From Chitinophaga sp. HK235 (GTDB lineage Bacteria > Bacteroidota > Bacteroidia > Chitinophagales > Chitinophagaceae), in NCBI RefSeq assembly GCF_018255755.1, contig NZ_CP073766.1, positions 3,658,001-3,722,000 of the forward strand: 64,000 nucleotides of DNA, in the 5' to 3' direction. The position numbers were made by a program, and so were the translations under genes. Below are positions 8,870-16,869 of this stretch, piece after piece (the first letter of the stretch is position 1; each line of letters starts with the position of its first letter). The notes below the pieces were generated by a model. The model made no database searches, was not told the DNA's origin, and was given only the letters and a program-made list of their open reading frames with translations.

Positions 8870-10237
8870 ATGAAATTTTACCACTATATATTCGCAGCCA
8901 TCTGTACTGGTATCACGCTCAGTTCCTGTCACAAGGAAGCTGATGTATTTGTTTCAAAACCAGTAATAACACCCAGCAAACCCATTACCTCCGACACCTT
9001 GTCCGGCAGCATCCAGGGCACGCTGCTGGCCGGCAAAACCTATTATTTTGCTACCGATATTACCATCAATGATGGTGACACGCTGTTCCTCCAGAGCGGT
9101 GTAAAACTGATTGCACTGGGAGATGGCAGCAGTCAGCTGAAAAGCCCGCAGATCACTGTCAACGGAAGCCTGATCAGCCTGGGTACCAAAGAAGCCCCCA
9201 ACTACATCACCGTATCAGATAACATGCGTACCGTTGATAATGCGTTTAAAGGCATCTGGGGCGGTATTCAGTGTACACCTGCCAAAGACAAACAAGGTGG
9301 CGACCTCATTCTGAAATGGACGCATGTTGAATTTGCCGGCGGTCCTGCAGCTGCCGGTAACGATATCTACAAAGCCGGCGATCCTCGTTACCTGATTTAT
9401 TTTGCCAACGTAGATAAAAACTTTATCCTGGAAGACTCCTGGATCAGAGGCAGCAAAGACGATGCTATCCGCACTGATGGCGGCCGTATCAGCATCCTGC
9501 GTAATACCTTCGAACTGTGTGGCGAAAAAGGCGGTGAGGCCCTGAATATGAAATCCGGTACCATCGGCGACGTAGCTTACAATGTGGCGATCGGCACCGC
9601 TACCAATGCTTTCAAGGTATCCAACTCCGGTGATAAAACCGTACAGGCTAATGTGTATATTTACAACAATACCATGGTGAACTGCGGTTTCCGCCAGACG
9701 AAAGAAGGCCGCGGTGGTGGTATCAACTACGAAGCATTTGCAAAAGGCAAAGCTTACAACAACCTCTTCATCAATTGTCGTGTAAGCATGCGCGTAGTAG
9801 GTGGAGCCGGCACCGGTGCCGATCTGCCCAACCTCAGCTATGGCAGCAACCTTTACTACGGTAACGCCCCTACGCTGATTAGCCAGTTCAATGCCACCGA
9901 TGGTGTATCTACTTTTAGTGCTAATGATATCCACGGCGACGTAAAACAAAACAGTCCTGTTTTTTACACTTACGATGTGGACCAGTTTGATTATACCACA
10001 CTGGGTGGCACTATCAAAACGCCGCCGGTAACCTGGAAACAACAGCCCCTGGCGCTGTTGCAACAAGGCACTTCCAACTTCCGCATCCGGGCCACTTCAC
10101 CAGCTGCAGGAAAAGGTTTCACCGGGTTTGAACCCTTAAACCGCACCACCGTAAGATCTGAAGCTGCTGCTGATGTGATGAAACCCGGTAAAGACCTGGG
10201 AGCCTACCAGCTGGATGGAAGCGGCAACCAGCATTGA
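8870..10237 (+). CDS. Lipoprotein with parallel beta-helix character, in phytase operon
   Basis: This 455-residue protein has a lipobox signal (ITLSSC, Cys about residue 20) and is expected at the outer membrane or cell surface. The body has short repeated strands typical of right-handed parallel beta-helix proteins: KGIWGGIQC, VEFAGGPA, LEDSWIRGSKDDAIRTDGG, ILRNTFELCGEKGG and YIYNNTMVNCG. It ends with a GAYQLDG-type segment common in such proteins. It lies between the TonB receptor and the phytase. A role as surface-binding partner or accessory factor of the receptor, comparable in position to SusD, is inference. No catalytic residues are recognised. Confidence 0.82.
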   Translation: MKFYHYIFAAICTGITLSSCHKEADVFVSKPVITPSKPITSDTLSGSIQGTLLAGKTYYFATDITINDGDTLFLQSGVKLIALGDGSSQLKSPQITVNGSLISLGTKEAPNYITVSDNMRTVDNAFKGIWGGIQCTPAKDKQGGDLILKWTHVEFAGGPAAAGNDIYKAGDPRYLIYFANVDKNFILEDSWIRGSKDDAIRTDGGRISILRNTFELCGEKGGEALNMKSGTIGDVAYNVAIGTATNAFKVSNSGDKTVQANVYIYNNTMVNCGFRQTKEGRGGGINYEAFAKGKAYNNLFINCRVSMRVVGGAGTGADLPNLSYGSNLYYGNAPTLISQFNATDGVSTFSANDIHGDVKQNSPVFYTYDVDQFDYTTLGGTIKTPPVTWKQQPLALLQQGTSNFRIRATSPAAGKGFTGFEPLNRTTVRSEAAADVMKPGKDLGAYQLDGSGNQH

Positions 10238-10259
10238 TATTTTGATATTTTGATATTTT
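10236..10259 (+). repeat. Short tandem repeat, three units of GATATTTT
   Basis: Three perfect 8-bp copies of GATATTTT start at the stop codon of the beta-helix lipoprotein gene and fill part of the 55-bp gap to the phytase gene. The count could vary by slippage and so change the spacing between the two genes. Confidence 0.85.
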
Positions 10260-10292
10260 GGGATTTGGGGATTTAAATGATTTCTTTTGTTT

Positions 10293-11348
10293 ATGCTGAT
10301 GATATATAATAAAACGATTCTTATAGCCTTTATCATGGCCGGATTAACAGCTTGTAAAGGTAAACAGACCAAAACCATTCCGGCACCGGCAGCAGATGCC
10401 GTAAAGCCGGTAACCATAACAACCGCCACCCAATACGACAGCGATGATCCGGCTATCTGGATCAATAAGGCTGATAGTTCACAAAGCCTGATCATTGGTA
10501 CCGATAAAAACACCGATGGCGCCCTGTATGTATATAACCTGGAAGGCAAGATCGTAAAGAAAATCACCGGCCTTAAAAGGCCCAATAATGTGGATATCGC
10601 TTATGGGCTGCTGCTCAACAACCAGCCTGTAGACATTGCAGTAACCACTGAGCGGGAAACCAACAAACTCCGTATTTATCGTTTACCTGACATGGAACCG
10701 ATAGACAACGGCGGCCTCGAAGTATTCATCGGTGAAAAAGAGCGCGGCCCTATGGGCATCAGTTTATACACCCGTCCATCCGACAAGGCTATATTTGCGA
10801 TCGTAAGCCGCAAATCAGGTCCTGCACAGGGTTACCTGTGGCAGTATCAGTTGACCGATAATGGCAAAGGACAGGTAACGGGAACGATAGTACGTAAATT
10901 TGGCATCTACAGCGGTAAAAAAGAAATCGAAAGTGTGGCGGTAGACAATGAGCTGGGTTATGTTTATTATTCTGATGAGCAGACGGGCGTACGTCGCTAT
11001 TATGCTGATCCGGCCAAAGGAGACAGCGAGCTGGCATTGTTTGGACAGGGTGATTTTAAAGCAGACAATGAGGGCATCAGTATTTACAAAACCAGTGACA
11101 GCACGGGCTACATTCTGGTATCTGATCAGGATGCCAACAGTTTTAATGTATATCGCAGAGAAGCTGCCCATCCGGTGCTGTTGTCGAGGATACCAGTTTC
11201 TGCTATCAACAGCGATGGATCTGATATTGTGAATGTGAATCTGGGCCCGCAATATCCACAAGGGATTTTTGTAGTGATGAGCACCGACAAGACCTTCCAT
11301 TATTATGACTGGCGCGATATTGCAGCCAGGATCAAAGAGAAGCCGTAA
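10293..11348 (+). CDS. Beta-propeller phytase (3-phytase), lipoprotein
   Basis: This 351-residue protein hydrolyses phytate to lower inositol phosphates and free phosphate, in a Ca2+-dependent manner in this family. The N-terminus is a lipoprotein signal with LTAC lipobox. Family motifs are visible: YDSDDPAIW near residue 50, IGTDKNTDGALYVYNLEGK, RPNNVDIAYG, a KKEIESVAVDNELGYVYYSDEQTGVRRY segment, and DNEGISIY. An ATG at 10293 was chosen; ATG 10299 is an alternative, and the TTG at 10287 is less likely. It closes the operon with the TonB receptor and the beta-helix lipoprotein. Phytases of this type next to TonB receptors are known in Gram-negative bacteria. A terminator follows at 11380. Confidence 0.92.
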   Translation: MLMIYNKTILIAFIMAGLTACKGKQTKTIPAPAADAVKPVTITTATQYDSDDPAIWINKADSSQSLIIGTDKNTDGALYVYNLEGKIVKKITGLKRPNNVDIAYGLLLNNQPVDIAVTTERETNKLRIYRLPDMEPIDNGGLEVFIGEKERGPMGISLYTRPSDKAIFAIVSRKSGPAQGYLWQYQLTDNGKGQVTGTIVRKFGIYSGKKEIESVAVDNELGYVYYSDEQTGVRRYYADPAKGDSELALFGQGDFKADNEGISIYKTSDSTGYILVSDQDANSFNVYRREAAHPVLLSRIPVSAINSDGSDIVNVNLGPQYPQGIFVVMSTDKTFHYYDWRDIAARIKEKP

Positions 11349-11379
11349 GTGGCTGTCCTGAAAACAATTAATCGTACTG

Positions 11380-11414
11380 AAAAATCCCGGTTGCATATTG
11401 TAACCGGGATTTTT
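11380..11414 (+). terminator. Rho-independent terminator after phytase operon
   Basis: A perfect 13-bp stem AAAAATCCCGGTT/AACCGGGATTTTT with a 9-nt loop is followed by TTTTC on the plus strand. It lies 31 bp after the phytase stop. Confidence 0.88.
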
Positions 11415-11491
11415 CTTTTGCTTATCATGTCAGGAGAATTCCAACAGCTTTATGTTAATATTGGTAAGTTTGTTGTTCACCTAAACCATTT

Positions 11492-11724
11492 ATGGAAACC
11501 CAACTCATCTTTCCTGCCTATACTTTTCACTGTAGAAAACCAGTCAATTTCAGAGAAGAAGACGATCACCTTTTAAAGTATCTCACACTACGCCTATAGA
11601 GGAGACAATACGTTTCAGTCTGAAGAATGCCAGTGTATTAAGGAACACGTTCTTTCACAATGGTAAATTTTACTTTGCTCATTCGCATGTACAGCCGGTT
11701 TCCCGGAAAGCACGTTTCAAAAAA
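11492..11724 (+). pseudogene. 5' part of GT61 gene separated by a frameshift
   Basis: The ATG at 11492 opens a frame METQLIFPAYTFHCRKPV that continues NFREEDDHLLKY and then hits a TAG at 11597-11599. The frame used by the downstream GT61 gene is open from 11536. It gives convincing protein upstream of its first ATG (EETIRFSLKNASVLRN, then FFHNGKFYFAHSHV). The two halves join into one plausible GT61 N-terminus if one base is restored between about 11575 and 11587. The 376-bp stretch 11349-11724 is therefore a terminator plus this broken 5' end. It may be a real mutation or a sequencing error. Confidence 0.6.
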
Positions 11725-12489
11725 ATGAAATTGTTTATCAAGCCATTCCGTAAAATCGAAAAAGGATTATGGATTATTAATGAATGGAGTTTTGAATACT
11801 TTCACTGGCTTGCGGATGCATTACCACGACTGCTTGCAGCCGGCGATTATCAGCAATATGGACCGGTACTGCTCCCGGAATATTATGCCACCAGGCCATA
11901 TGTAGTGGAAAGCCTGCAACGACTGAATGTACCCGTATTATTTTTCAATCCACGCAAACGGCTGCTGGTTAAAGAGCTGACGGTTGTTAGTCCTACAGCG
12001 TCTACAGGTAATTTTAACGAACCTGCTATTCTACCGGTACGTGAACGTTTAATGGTACACGGAAAACAGGCTGTAAGGAAAATATACATCAGCAGGCAGA
12101 AAGCCGCTAAGAGGAGGATAACGAACGAGGAAGAAGTGATCGCTATTTTCAGGGAAGCAGGATTTGAAATACATTATTTTGAAGACTATCCTTTTACCAG
12201 ACAGCTGGAGATAATGGGAGAAACCCGTGTACTGGCAGGACTTCATGGTGCGGGTCTTACGAATATGTTATTCATGCCTCCGGGAGGAAGTATACTGGAG
12301 CTTAGAAATGTCGGAGACACGCATTCCAACAGCTTTTATTCACAGGCAGCCGCCATGAGGCACAGCTATTATTATCTTCTCTGTCAGGGATCTTCAGCTG
12401 ATACACATAATACTGATTTTCTCGTGGATACAGCGCAACTGAAAGCGGCACTGGCGGATATGAATAACGCTGAAATAAAATCTCTCTAA
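11725..12489 (+). CDS. Glycosyltransferase family 61 protein (probably N-terminally truncated by frameshift)
   Basis: The 254 residues cover the core of a GT61/DUF563 glycosyltransferase. Seen are FNEWSFEYFHWLADALPR-like residues at 18-33 (INEWSFEYFHWLADALPR) and KIYISRQKAAKRRITNEEEV, which is the usual SR(xx)AxxRR region. The family hallmark LHGAGLTNMLFMPPG lies near residue 175, followed by ILELRN. Family members of this type in Bacteroidota are longer at the N-terminus, and coding-like sequence in the same frame continues back to 11536 without any start codon. The true start is therefore probably ATG 11492 in another frame, lost by a one-base change. The acceptor is unknown; cell-surface glycan synthesis is likely. 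It is a single gene with terminators on both sides. Confidence 0.8.
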   Translation: MKLFIKPFRKIEKGLWIINEWSFEYFHWLADALPRLLAAGDYQQYGPVLLPEYYATRPYVVESLQRLNVPVLFFNPRKRLLVKELTVVSPTASTGNFNEPAILPVRERLMVHGKQAVRKIYISRQKAAKRRITNEEEVIAIFREAGFEIHYFEDYPFTRQLEIMGETRVLAGLHGAGLTNMLFMPPGGSILELRNVGDTHSNSFYSQAAAMRHSYYYLLCQGSSADTHNTDFLVDTAQLKAALADMNNAEIKSL

Positions 12490-12520
12490 ACTAATTGTGC
12501 TATCCGGCACTAAAATAAAA

Positions 12521-12548
12521 CGAGGGTGTATCGGTTGATACACCCTCG
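12521..12548. terminator. Bidirectional terminator between GT61 gene and sdhB
   Basis: A perfect 12-bp stem CGAGGGTGTATC/GATACACCCTCG with a GGTT loop, with A-rich sequence on its left and T-rich sequence on its right. It lies between convergent genes and can serve both. Confidence 0.85.
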
Positions 12549-12574
12549 TCTATTTATGAAGAAAAACTTCTGAT

Positions 12575-13339
12575 TTATTTTTCGGAAGTAAAACCTGCGC
12601 CGATGAACTCTCTGTTCAGGCGGGCGATGTTGGTCAGGGAGATTTCTTTCGGGCATTCTGCTTCGCAGGCGCCGGTGTTGGTACAGCTACCGAAACCTTC
12701 CTTGTCCATCTGTGCCACCATGTTGAGCGCACGTGTTTTTCTTTCAGGATGGCCTTGTGGTAACAGTGCCAGCTGGGAAACTTTAGCAGACACGAAGAGC
12801 ATCGCAGAAGAGTTTTTACAAGCTGCTACGCAGGCACCGCAACCGATACAGGCTGCAGCAGCGAAGGCGAGGTCAGCATTGTGTTTATCTACAGGGATGC
12901 AGTTGGCGTCCTGGGCGTTGCCGGTGTTAACGGAGACATAACCACCTGCTTCGATGATACGATCGAAAGCAGATCTGTCTACTGTCAGGTCTTTCAGTAC
13001 CGGGAAAGCGCCTGCTCTCCAGGGTTCAACGGTGACAGTATCACCGTCTTTGAAAGCACGCATGTGCAGCTGGCAGGTAGTGGTACCTTCCCATGGACCG
13101 TGTGCACGGCCGTTAATATGCATAGAGCACATACCACAGATACCTTCACGGCAATCGTGGTCGAATGCGATAGGCTCTTTGCCTTCATTGATCAGATCTT
13201 CATTTACCACATCGAACATCTCCAGGAATGACATTTCAGAAGAAATGTTTTTTGCCTGAACAGTTTCAAATCTACCCTGATCGTTTTTGTTTTTCTGCCT
13301 CCACACTTTTAATGTGAGGTTCATGTTATAATGTTCCAT
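12575..13339 (-). CDS. sdhB: Succinate dehydrogenase/fumarate reductase iron-sulfur subunit SdhB
   Basis: SdhB carries the electron-transfer clusters between the flavoprotein and the membrane subunit. The [2Fe-2S] motif is CREGICGMC with a downstream Cys in TTTCQLH. The [4Fe-4S]/[3Fe-4S] ligands are in CIGCGACVAAC and in CTNTGACEAECP. The start was set at 13339 (MEHYNMNLTLKVWRQ), which matches family N-termini. An in-frame ATG at 13396 would add 19 residues unlike the family and approach the sdhA stop within 6 bp. It is the last gene of sdhCAB and is followed by a bidirectional terminator. Gene order C-A-B and the subunit types fit the class B enzymes of Bacteroidota, which use menaquinone. 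Confidence 0.95.
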   Translation of the reverse strand: MEHYNMNLTLKVWRQKNKNDQGRFETVQAKNISSEMSFLEMFDVVNEDLINEGKEPIAFDHDCREGICGMCSMHINGRAHGPWEGTTTCQLHMRAFKDGDTVTVEPWRAGAFPVLKDLTVDRSAFDRIIEAGGYVSVNTGNAQDANCIPVDKHNADLAFAAAACIGCGACVAACKNSSAMLFVSAKVSQLALLPQGHPERKTRALNMVAQMDKEGFGSCTNTGACEAECPKEISLTNIARLNREFIGAGFTSEK

Positions 13340-13402
13340 ATTCCCTGGACAATTATTTGATTTATAATCCTGGTTAACCGTTATACAATCAACCAATAAC
13401 CA

Positions 13403-15376
13403 TTATTTGTAGCTACGTTGAGTAGGTTTCACTTCTTCGAATGTCAGTGCTTCCTTGTGCAGTTCATACTGGCCATTGCCTTTGTATTCCCATGCAGCCA
13501 CATAGCTGAAGTTTTCATCATCACGTTGTGCTTCACCGTCCGGTGTCTGAGATTCTTCGCGGAAGTGACCACCACAGGATTCGCGGCGTTGCAGGGCGTC
13601 GATACACATCAGTTCACCCAGTTCGAGGAAGTCGGCTACACGGCCTGCTTTTTCCAGCTCAGGGTTGAATTCACTTGCATCGCCTGGTATGCGTACCTCT
13701 TTCCAGAATTCAGCGCGGAGCGCTTTGATTTCTTCGATGGCTTCTTTCAGACCTTGCTCGTTACGTGCCATACCGCACTTGTCCCACATGATCTTACCGA
13801 GTTTTTTATGGAAATGATCAACAGATTTGGAGCCTTTGATAGACATCAGTTTGCTGATAGTTTCCTTCACGCTTTTTTCGGCTTCTACGAAGGCAGGGTG
13901 ATCGGTAGGGATGGCTTTGGTACGGATTTCGTCTGCGAGGTAGTTACCCAGTGTATAAGGGATTACGAAGTAACCGTCTGCCAGGCCCTGCATCAGCGCG
14001 GAGGCACCGAGGCGGTTAGCACCGTGGTCGGAGAAGTTGGCTTCACCGAGGGAGTACAGACCGGGAACAGTTGTTTGCAGTTCGTAATCTACCCACAGGC
14101 CGCCCATGGTATAGTGTACGGCAGGGTAGATACGCATTGGTTGTTCGTATGGGTTTTCGCCGGTGATTTTAGCGTACATATCGAACAGGTTACCATATTT
14201 TTCTGCTACTACTTCCTTACCGAGTTTAATAACTTCTGCTTTGGAAACGTTGGACAGCTGGCGTTTACCCACTTCTGTGTTACCATAACGTTCGATCGCA
14301 GCGGCGAAGTCGAGGAATACCGCCTGTTTGGAGGTACCTACGCCATAGCCGGCATCGCATCTTTCCTTGGCTGCGCGGGAAGCCACGTCACGGGGAACGA
14401 GGTTACCGAAGGCAGGATATCTTCTTTCCAGATAATAATCCCTTTCATCTTCAGGGATATCGCTGGCTTTGCGGGTATCGTTTTGTTTTTTGGGCACCCA
14501 GATACGGCCGTCGTTACGCAGTGATTCTGACATGAGGGTCAGTTTGGACTGGTGATCGCCGGATACGGGGATACAGGTAGGGTGGATCTGTGTGAAGCAG
14601 GGGTTGGCGAAGTAAGCACCGTTTTTAGTGGCTTTCCAGGCTGCAGTCACGTTAGAGCCCATAGCGTTGGTAGAGAGGAAAAACACGTTACCATAACCGC
14701 CGCTGCAGATCAGCACGGCATGGCCGAAGTGGCGTTCCAGTTCACCGGTCACGAGGTCACGGGCGATGATACCGCGTGCTTTACCATCGATTTTCACGAT
14801 TTCAAGCATTTCGTGGCGGGAGTACATTTTCACGTTGCCGAGTGCTACCTGGCGTTCCAGGGCGGAGTAGGCACCGAGGAGGAGCTGCTGACCAGTCTGG
14901 CCGGCGGCATAGAAAGTACGTTGTACCTGTGTACCACCGAAAGAGCGGTTACTTAACAGGCCACCATATTCACGGGCGAAAGGTACACCTTGCGCCACGC
15001 ATTGGTCTATAATATTGCCACTTACCTCTGCCAGGCGATGCACGTTAGCTTCGCGGGCGCGGTAGTCGCCACCTTTTACAGTATCATAGAACAAACGGAA
15101 AACGGAGTCACCGTCGTTCTGGTAGTTTTTGGCCGCATTGATACCACCCTGGGCAGCAATACTGTGCGCACGGCGCGGACTATCCTGAAAGCAGAATGCT
15201 TTAACCTTATACCCTAACTCACCCAATGAAGCCGCTGCTGAAGCGCCGGCCAAACCAGTACCAATCACGATTACTTCGAGGCTGCGCTTATTGGCAGGGT
15301 TCACCAGCTTACAATGTCCTTTATAGTCTTCCCATTTACTGTTTAATGGTCCGGCAGGAATTTTTGCGTTCAACAT
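13403..15376 (-). CDS. sdhA: Succinate dehydrogenase/fumarate reductase flavoprotein subunit SdhA
   Basis: This 657-residue FAD subunit oxidises succinate to fumarate (or the reverse). The FAD-binding GxGxxG is VIGTGLAGASAAASLGELG (about residues 36-54). The flavin-attachment region SIAAQGGINAAKNYQNDGDS follows near residue 72. Substrate-site features include HPTCIP and GGLWVDYELQTTVPGLYSLGEANFSDHGANRLGASAL. Length and the ‘SKWEDYKGHCKLVNPANKR’-type N-terminus match class B SdhA of Bacteroidota. It lies between sdhC (19-bp gap) and sdhB in one operon. Confidence 0.97.
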   Translation of the reverse strand: MLNAKIPAGPLNSKWEDYKGHCKLVNPANKRSLEVIVIGTGLAGASAAASLGELGYKVKAFCFQDSPRRAHSIAAQGGINAAKNYQNDGDSVFRLFYDTVKGGDYRAREANVHRLAEVSGNIIDQCVAQGVPFAREYGGLLSNRSFGGTQVQRTFYAAGQTGQQLLLGAYSALERQVALGNVKMYSRHEMLEIVKIDGKARGIIARDLVTGELERHFGHAVLICSGGYGNVFFLSTNAMGSNVTAAWKATKNGAYFANPCFTQIHPTCIPVSGDHQSKLTLMSESLRNDGRIWVPKKQNDTRKASDIPEDERDYYLERRYPAFGNLVPRDVASRAAKERCDAGYGVGTSKQAVFLDFAAAIERYGNTEVGKRQLSNVSKAEVIKLGKEVVAEKYGNLFDMYAKITGENPYEQPMRIYPAVHYTMGGLWVDYELQTTVPGLYSLGEANFSDHGANRLGASALMQGLADGYFVIPYTLGNYLADEIRTKAIPTDHPAFVEAEKSVKETISKLMSIKGSKSVDHFHKKLGKIMWDKCGMARNEQGLKEAIEEIKALRAEFWKEVRIPGDASEFNPELEKAGRVADFLELGELMCIDALQRRESCGGHFREESQTPDGEAQRDDENFSYVAAWEYKGNGQYELHKEALTFEEVKPTQRSYK

Positions 15377-15395
15377 ATATCCTTACTTTACAGAA

Positions 15396-16079
15396 TTATT
15401 TGAAATAGATTACAATCGGGATCAGAGCAAAACCAAGCGGGATGAGGATACCGAAGATCCATACCCCTACAAAGCTGATCAAACCGTTGTATTTTTTGTG
15501 ATTTAAACCGAAGGTCTGGAAAGCGCTTTTGAAACCGTGGATCAGGTGGAAAGACAGCCCTATCATACCGATAACGTACAATACAACCAGCAAGCCGTTT
15601 TTGAAGGTTTCATAAGTCAGCGCATACAGGTCTTTCAACGGTTCTTCCACACCGGGATAGGTATGGGTAGGCATGTTGGTATAGTGGAACGCGCCCCAGA
15701 AATTGACCAGGTGGATCACAATGAAGACGAAAAGAATACTACCCATGATTGCCATCTGGCGGCTGAACCAGGAAGATGTCTGGTTGCCGGGATTAACGGC
15801 ATATTTCACCGGACGGGCAGCTCTGTTGGAGAAAGTGAGCTTCAGCGCTACAACCGCATGAATCACGATCAATATTTTCAGTCCCCAGGCGATGAACTGG
15901 ACCAGACTGTTGTGCCCCATAAACTGGGCGTAAGAGTTAAAAGCTTTGCCTTCATCATTATAAAGCAGCTGGACGTTACCTGCCAGGTGCACTATAACAA
16001 AACTGCAAAGAAACAAACCGGTAGCACCTACCAATAACTTCTTACCGATAGAGGTATTAAATAACTGTGACCACTTCAT
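15396..16079 (-). CDS. sdhC: Succinate dehydrogenase cytochrome b subunit SdhC
   Basis: This 227-residue membrane subunit anchors SdhAB and passes electrons to quinone through haem b. About five hydrophobic helices are visible: LLVGATGLFLCSFVIVHLAG, FIAWGLKILIVIHAVVALKL, MAIMGSILFVFIVIHLVNFWG, GLLVVLYVIGMIGLSFHLIHG and FVGVWIFGILIPLGFALIPI. His residues in the first four are candidate haem ligands, as in the single-subunit di-haem anchors of class B enzymes. It is the first gene of sdhCAB. A Bacteroidota-type promoter is visible 50 bp upstream. Confidence 0.93.
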   Translation of the reverse strand: MKWSQLFNTSIGKKLLVGATGLFLCSFVIVHLAGNVQLLYNDEGKAFNSYAQFMGHNSLVQFIAWGLKILIVIHAVVALKLTFSNRAARPVKYAVNPGNQTSSWFSRQMAIMGSILFVFIVIHLVNFWGAFHYTNMPTHTYPGVEEPLKDLYALTYETFKNGLLVVLYVIGMIGLSFHLIHGFKSAFQTFGLNHKKYNGLISFVGVWIFGILIPLGFALIPIVIYFK

Positions 16080-16128
16080 AAGTAAAATTCTAAGCTTCCT
16101 TGTATAAAAAGATGATTGAAATGTCGCG

Positions 16129-16159
16129 CAAATTTAGGGCAGGAAAAATAAAAACCAAA
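16129..16159 (-). promoter_or_regulatory. Bacteroidota-type promoter of sdhCAB
   Basis: On the minus strand TTTG (16159-16156) is followed after 19 bases by TAAATTTG (16136-16129). This matches the Bacteroidota primary sigma consensus TTTG-N(about 19)-TAnnTTTG. The -7 box ends 50 bp before the sdhC start codon. Confidence 0.65.
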
Positions 16160-16197
16160 TGATATTTATCAGGTTTTCTAAAACATTAGATTAAAAA

Positions 16198-16240
16198 ATT
16201 ATGCATAAAATAATTGAAAATCAATCATTTTATGCATAAT
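16198..16240 (-). terminator. AT-rich hairpin, probable terminator upstream of sdhC
   Basis: Perfect 14-bp arms ATTATGCATAAAAT/ATTTTATGCATAAT extend inward to a 19-bp stem with one mismatch and a 5-nt loop. On the minus strand the stem is followed by a T-run. It probably ends the sugar kinase/murQ/unknown operon before the sdh promoter. Because it is so AT-rich, an operator role is also possible. Confidence 0.6.
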
Positions 16241-16273
16241 ATCTTTCATTTCGTACTGAAAATATAATATAAA

Positions 16274-16837
16274 TTATTCCAACCGTTTCAACATGATGTT
16301 GTCTATCATATTATACAAATGCAGGGGCTGATATGTTCGCCATTTATCGTCCTCCAGCAGGTGGACATAGTACTGCAGACGGGCTTTTTCGAACTCCTGT
16401 CTGGTTTGTTCAGGCATATTCAGACTGACGATCCAGCCACCTTCATCCCTGATATCCTCCCACCATTCTTCATAATAACAATCATCGGAAGAGTGGTAAT
16501 TCATCACATTTTCGGTGATGAGGATAAACTTGTAGATCCCTTCAGCAATCAGCACATCGATGATTTCCCGTTTGAGGGTCATGATATCGTTGTCGATGGC
16601 ATCATTCCATTCTCCCAGTAATTCTATGATGGCAAAATTGTACTGGTAGTCAGCGAAGAGGATTTTCAGATACAGGTTACGGGAGCCGAAATCGTCCCAC
16701 TGCGGGTGAACGTAGTAGTTATAGACTGTATTGGTAAATTCAAATTCACTGTACTCTCTCCCGTAGAAGGGTGATAGTTCATCTTCTTCAGCGGCGTACA
16801 GATGCCTCCAGTTATAATATGGTTCGATTGTATGCAT
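16274..16837 (-). CDS. Conserved hypothetical protein downstream of murQ
   Basis: This is a 187-residue acidic protein rich in Tyr and Trp, with no signal peptide or membrane segment, so probably cytoplasmic. It contains IEPYYNWRHLYAAEEDELSPFYGREYSEFEF at the N-terminus (about residues 4-34) and YYEEWWEDIRDEGG near residue 127. I do not recognise its family or any catalytic motif. It lies 32 bp after murQ on the same strand and is probably the third gene of that operon, which suggests, but does not show, a link with cell-wall recycling or its regulation. Confidence 0.75.
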   Translation of the reverse strand: MHTIEPYYNWRHLYAAEEDELSPFYGREYSEFEFTNTVYNYYVHPQWDDFGSRNLYLKILFADYQYNFAIIELLGEWNDAIDNDIMTLKREIIDVLIAEGIYKFILITENVMNYHSSDDCYYEEWWEDIRDEGGWIVSLNMPEQTRQEFEKARLQYYVHLLEDDKWRTYQPLHLYNMIDNIMLKRLE

Positions 16838-16869
16838 GTTGTAGTCTTCGCTACAAATTTCAGATTTAA

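Noticed and set aside
6083..10237. Polysaccharide-utilisation locus of SusC/SusD type
   Set aside because: The receptor is not followed by a SusD-like TPR protein; the partner is a beta-helix lipoprotein and the enzyme is a phytase, not a glycoside hydrolase.
11349..11576. A 75-codon open frame after the phytase gene
   Set aside because: It runs through the terminator hairpin and has no ribosome-site or protein features; the GT61 remnant in the other frames explains the coding-like part.
13418..14524. A 368-codon open frame on the plus strand over sdhA
   Set aside because: Antisense to sdhA. High-GC codon bias of the real gene keeps the opposite frame open; the product is rich in Phe, Val and His without domain features.
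16198..16240. The AT-rich hairpin before sdhC as a riboswitch or leader element of sdhCAB
   Set aside because: It lies upstream of the sdhC -33 box, so it is not in the sdh transcript; a terminator of the preceding operon explains it better.
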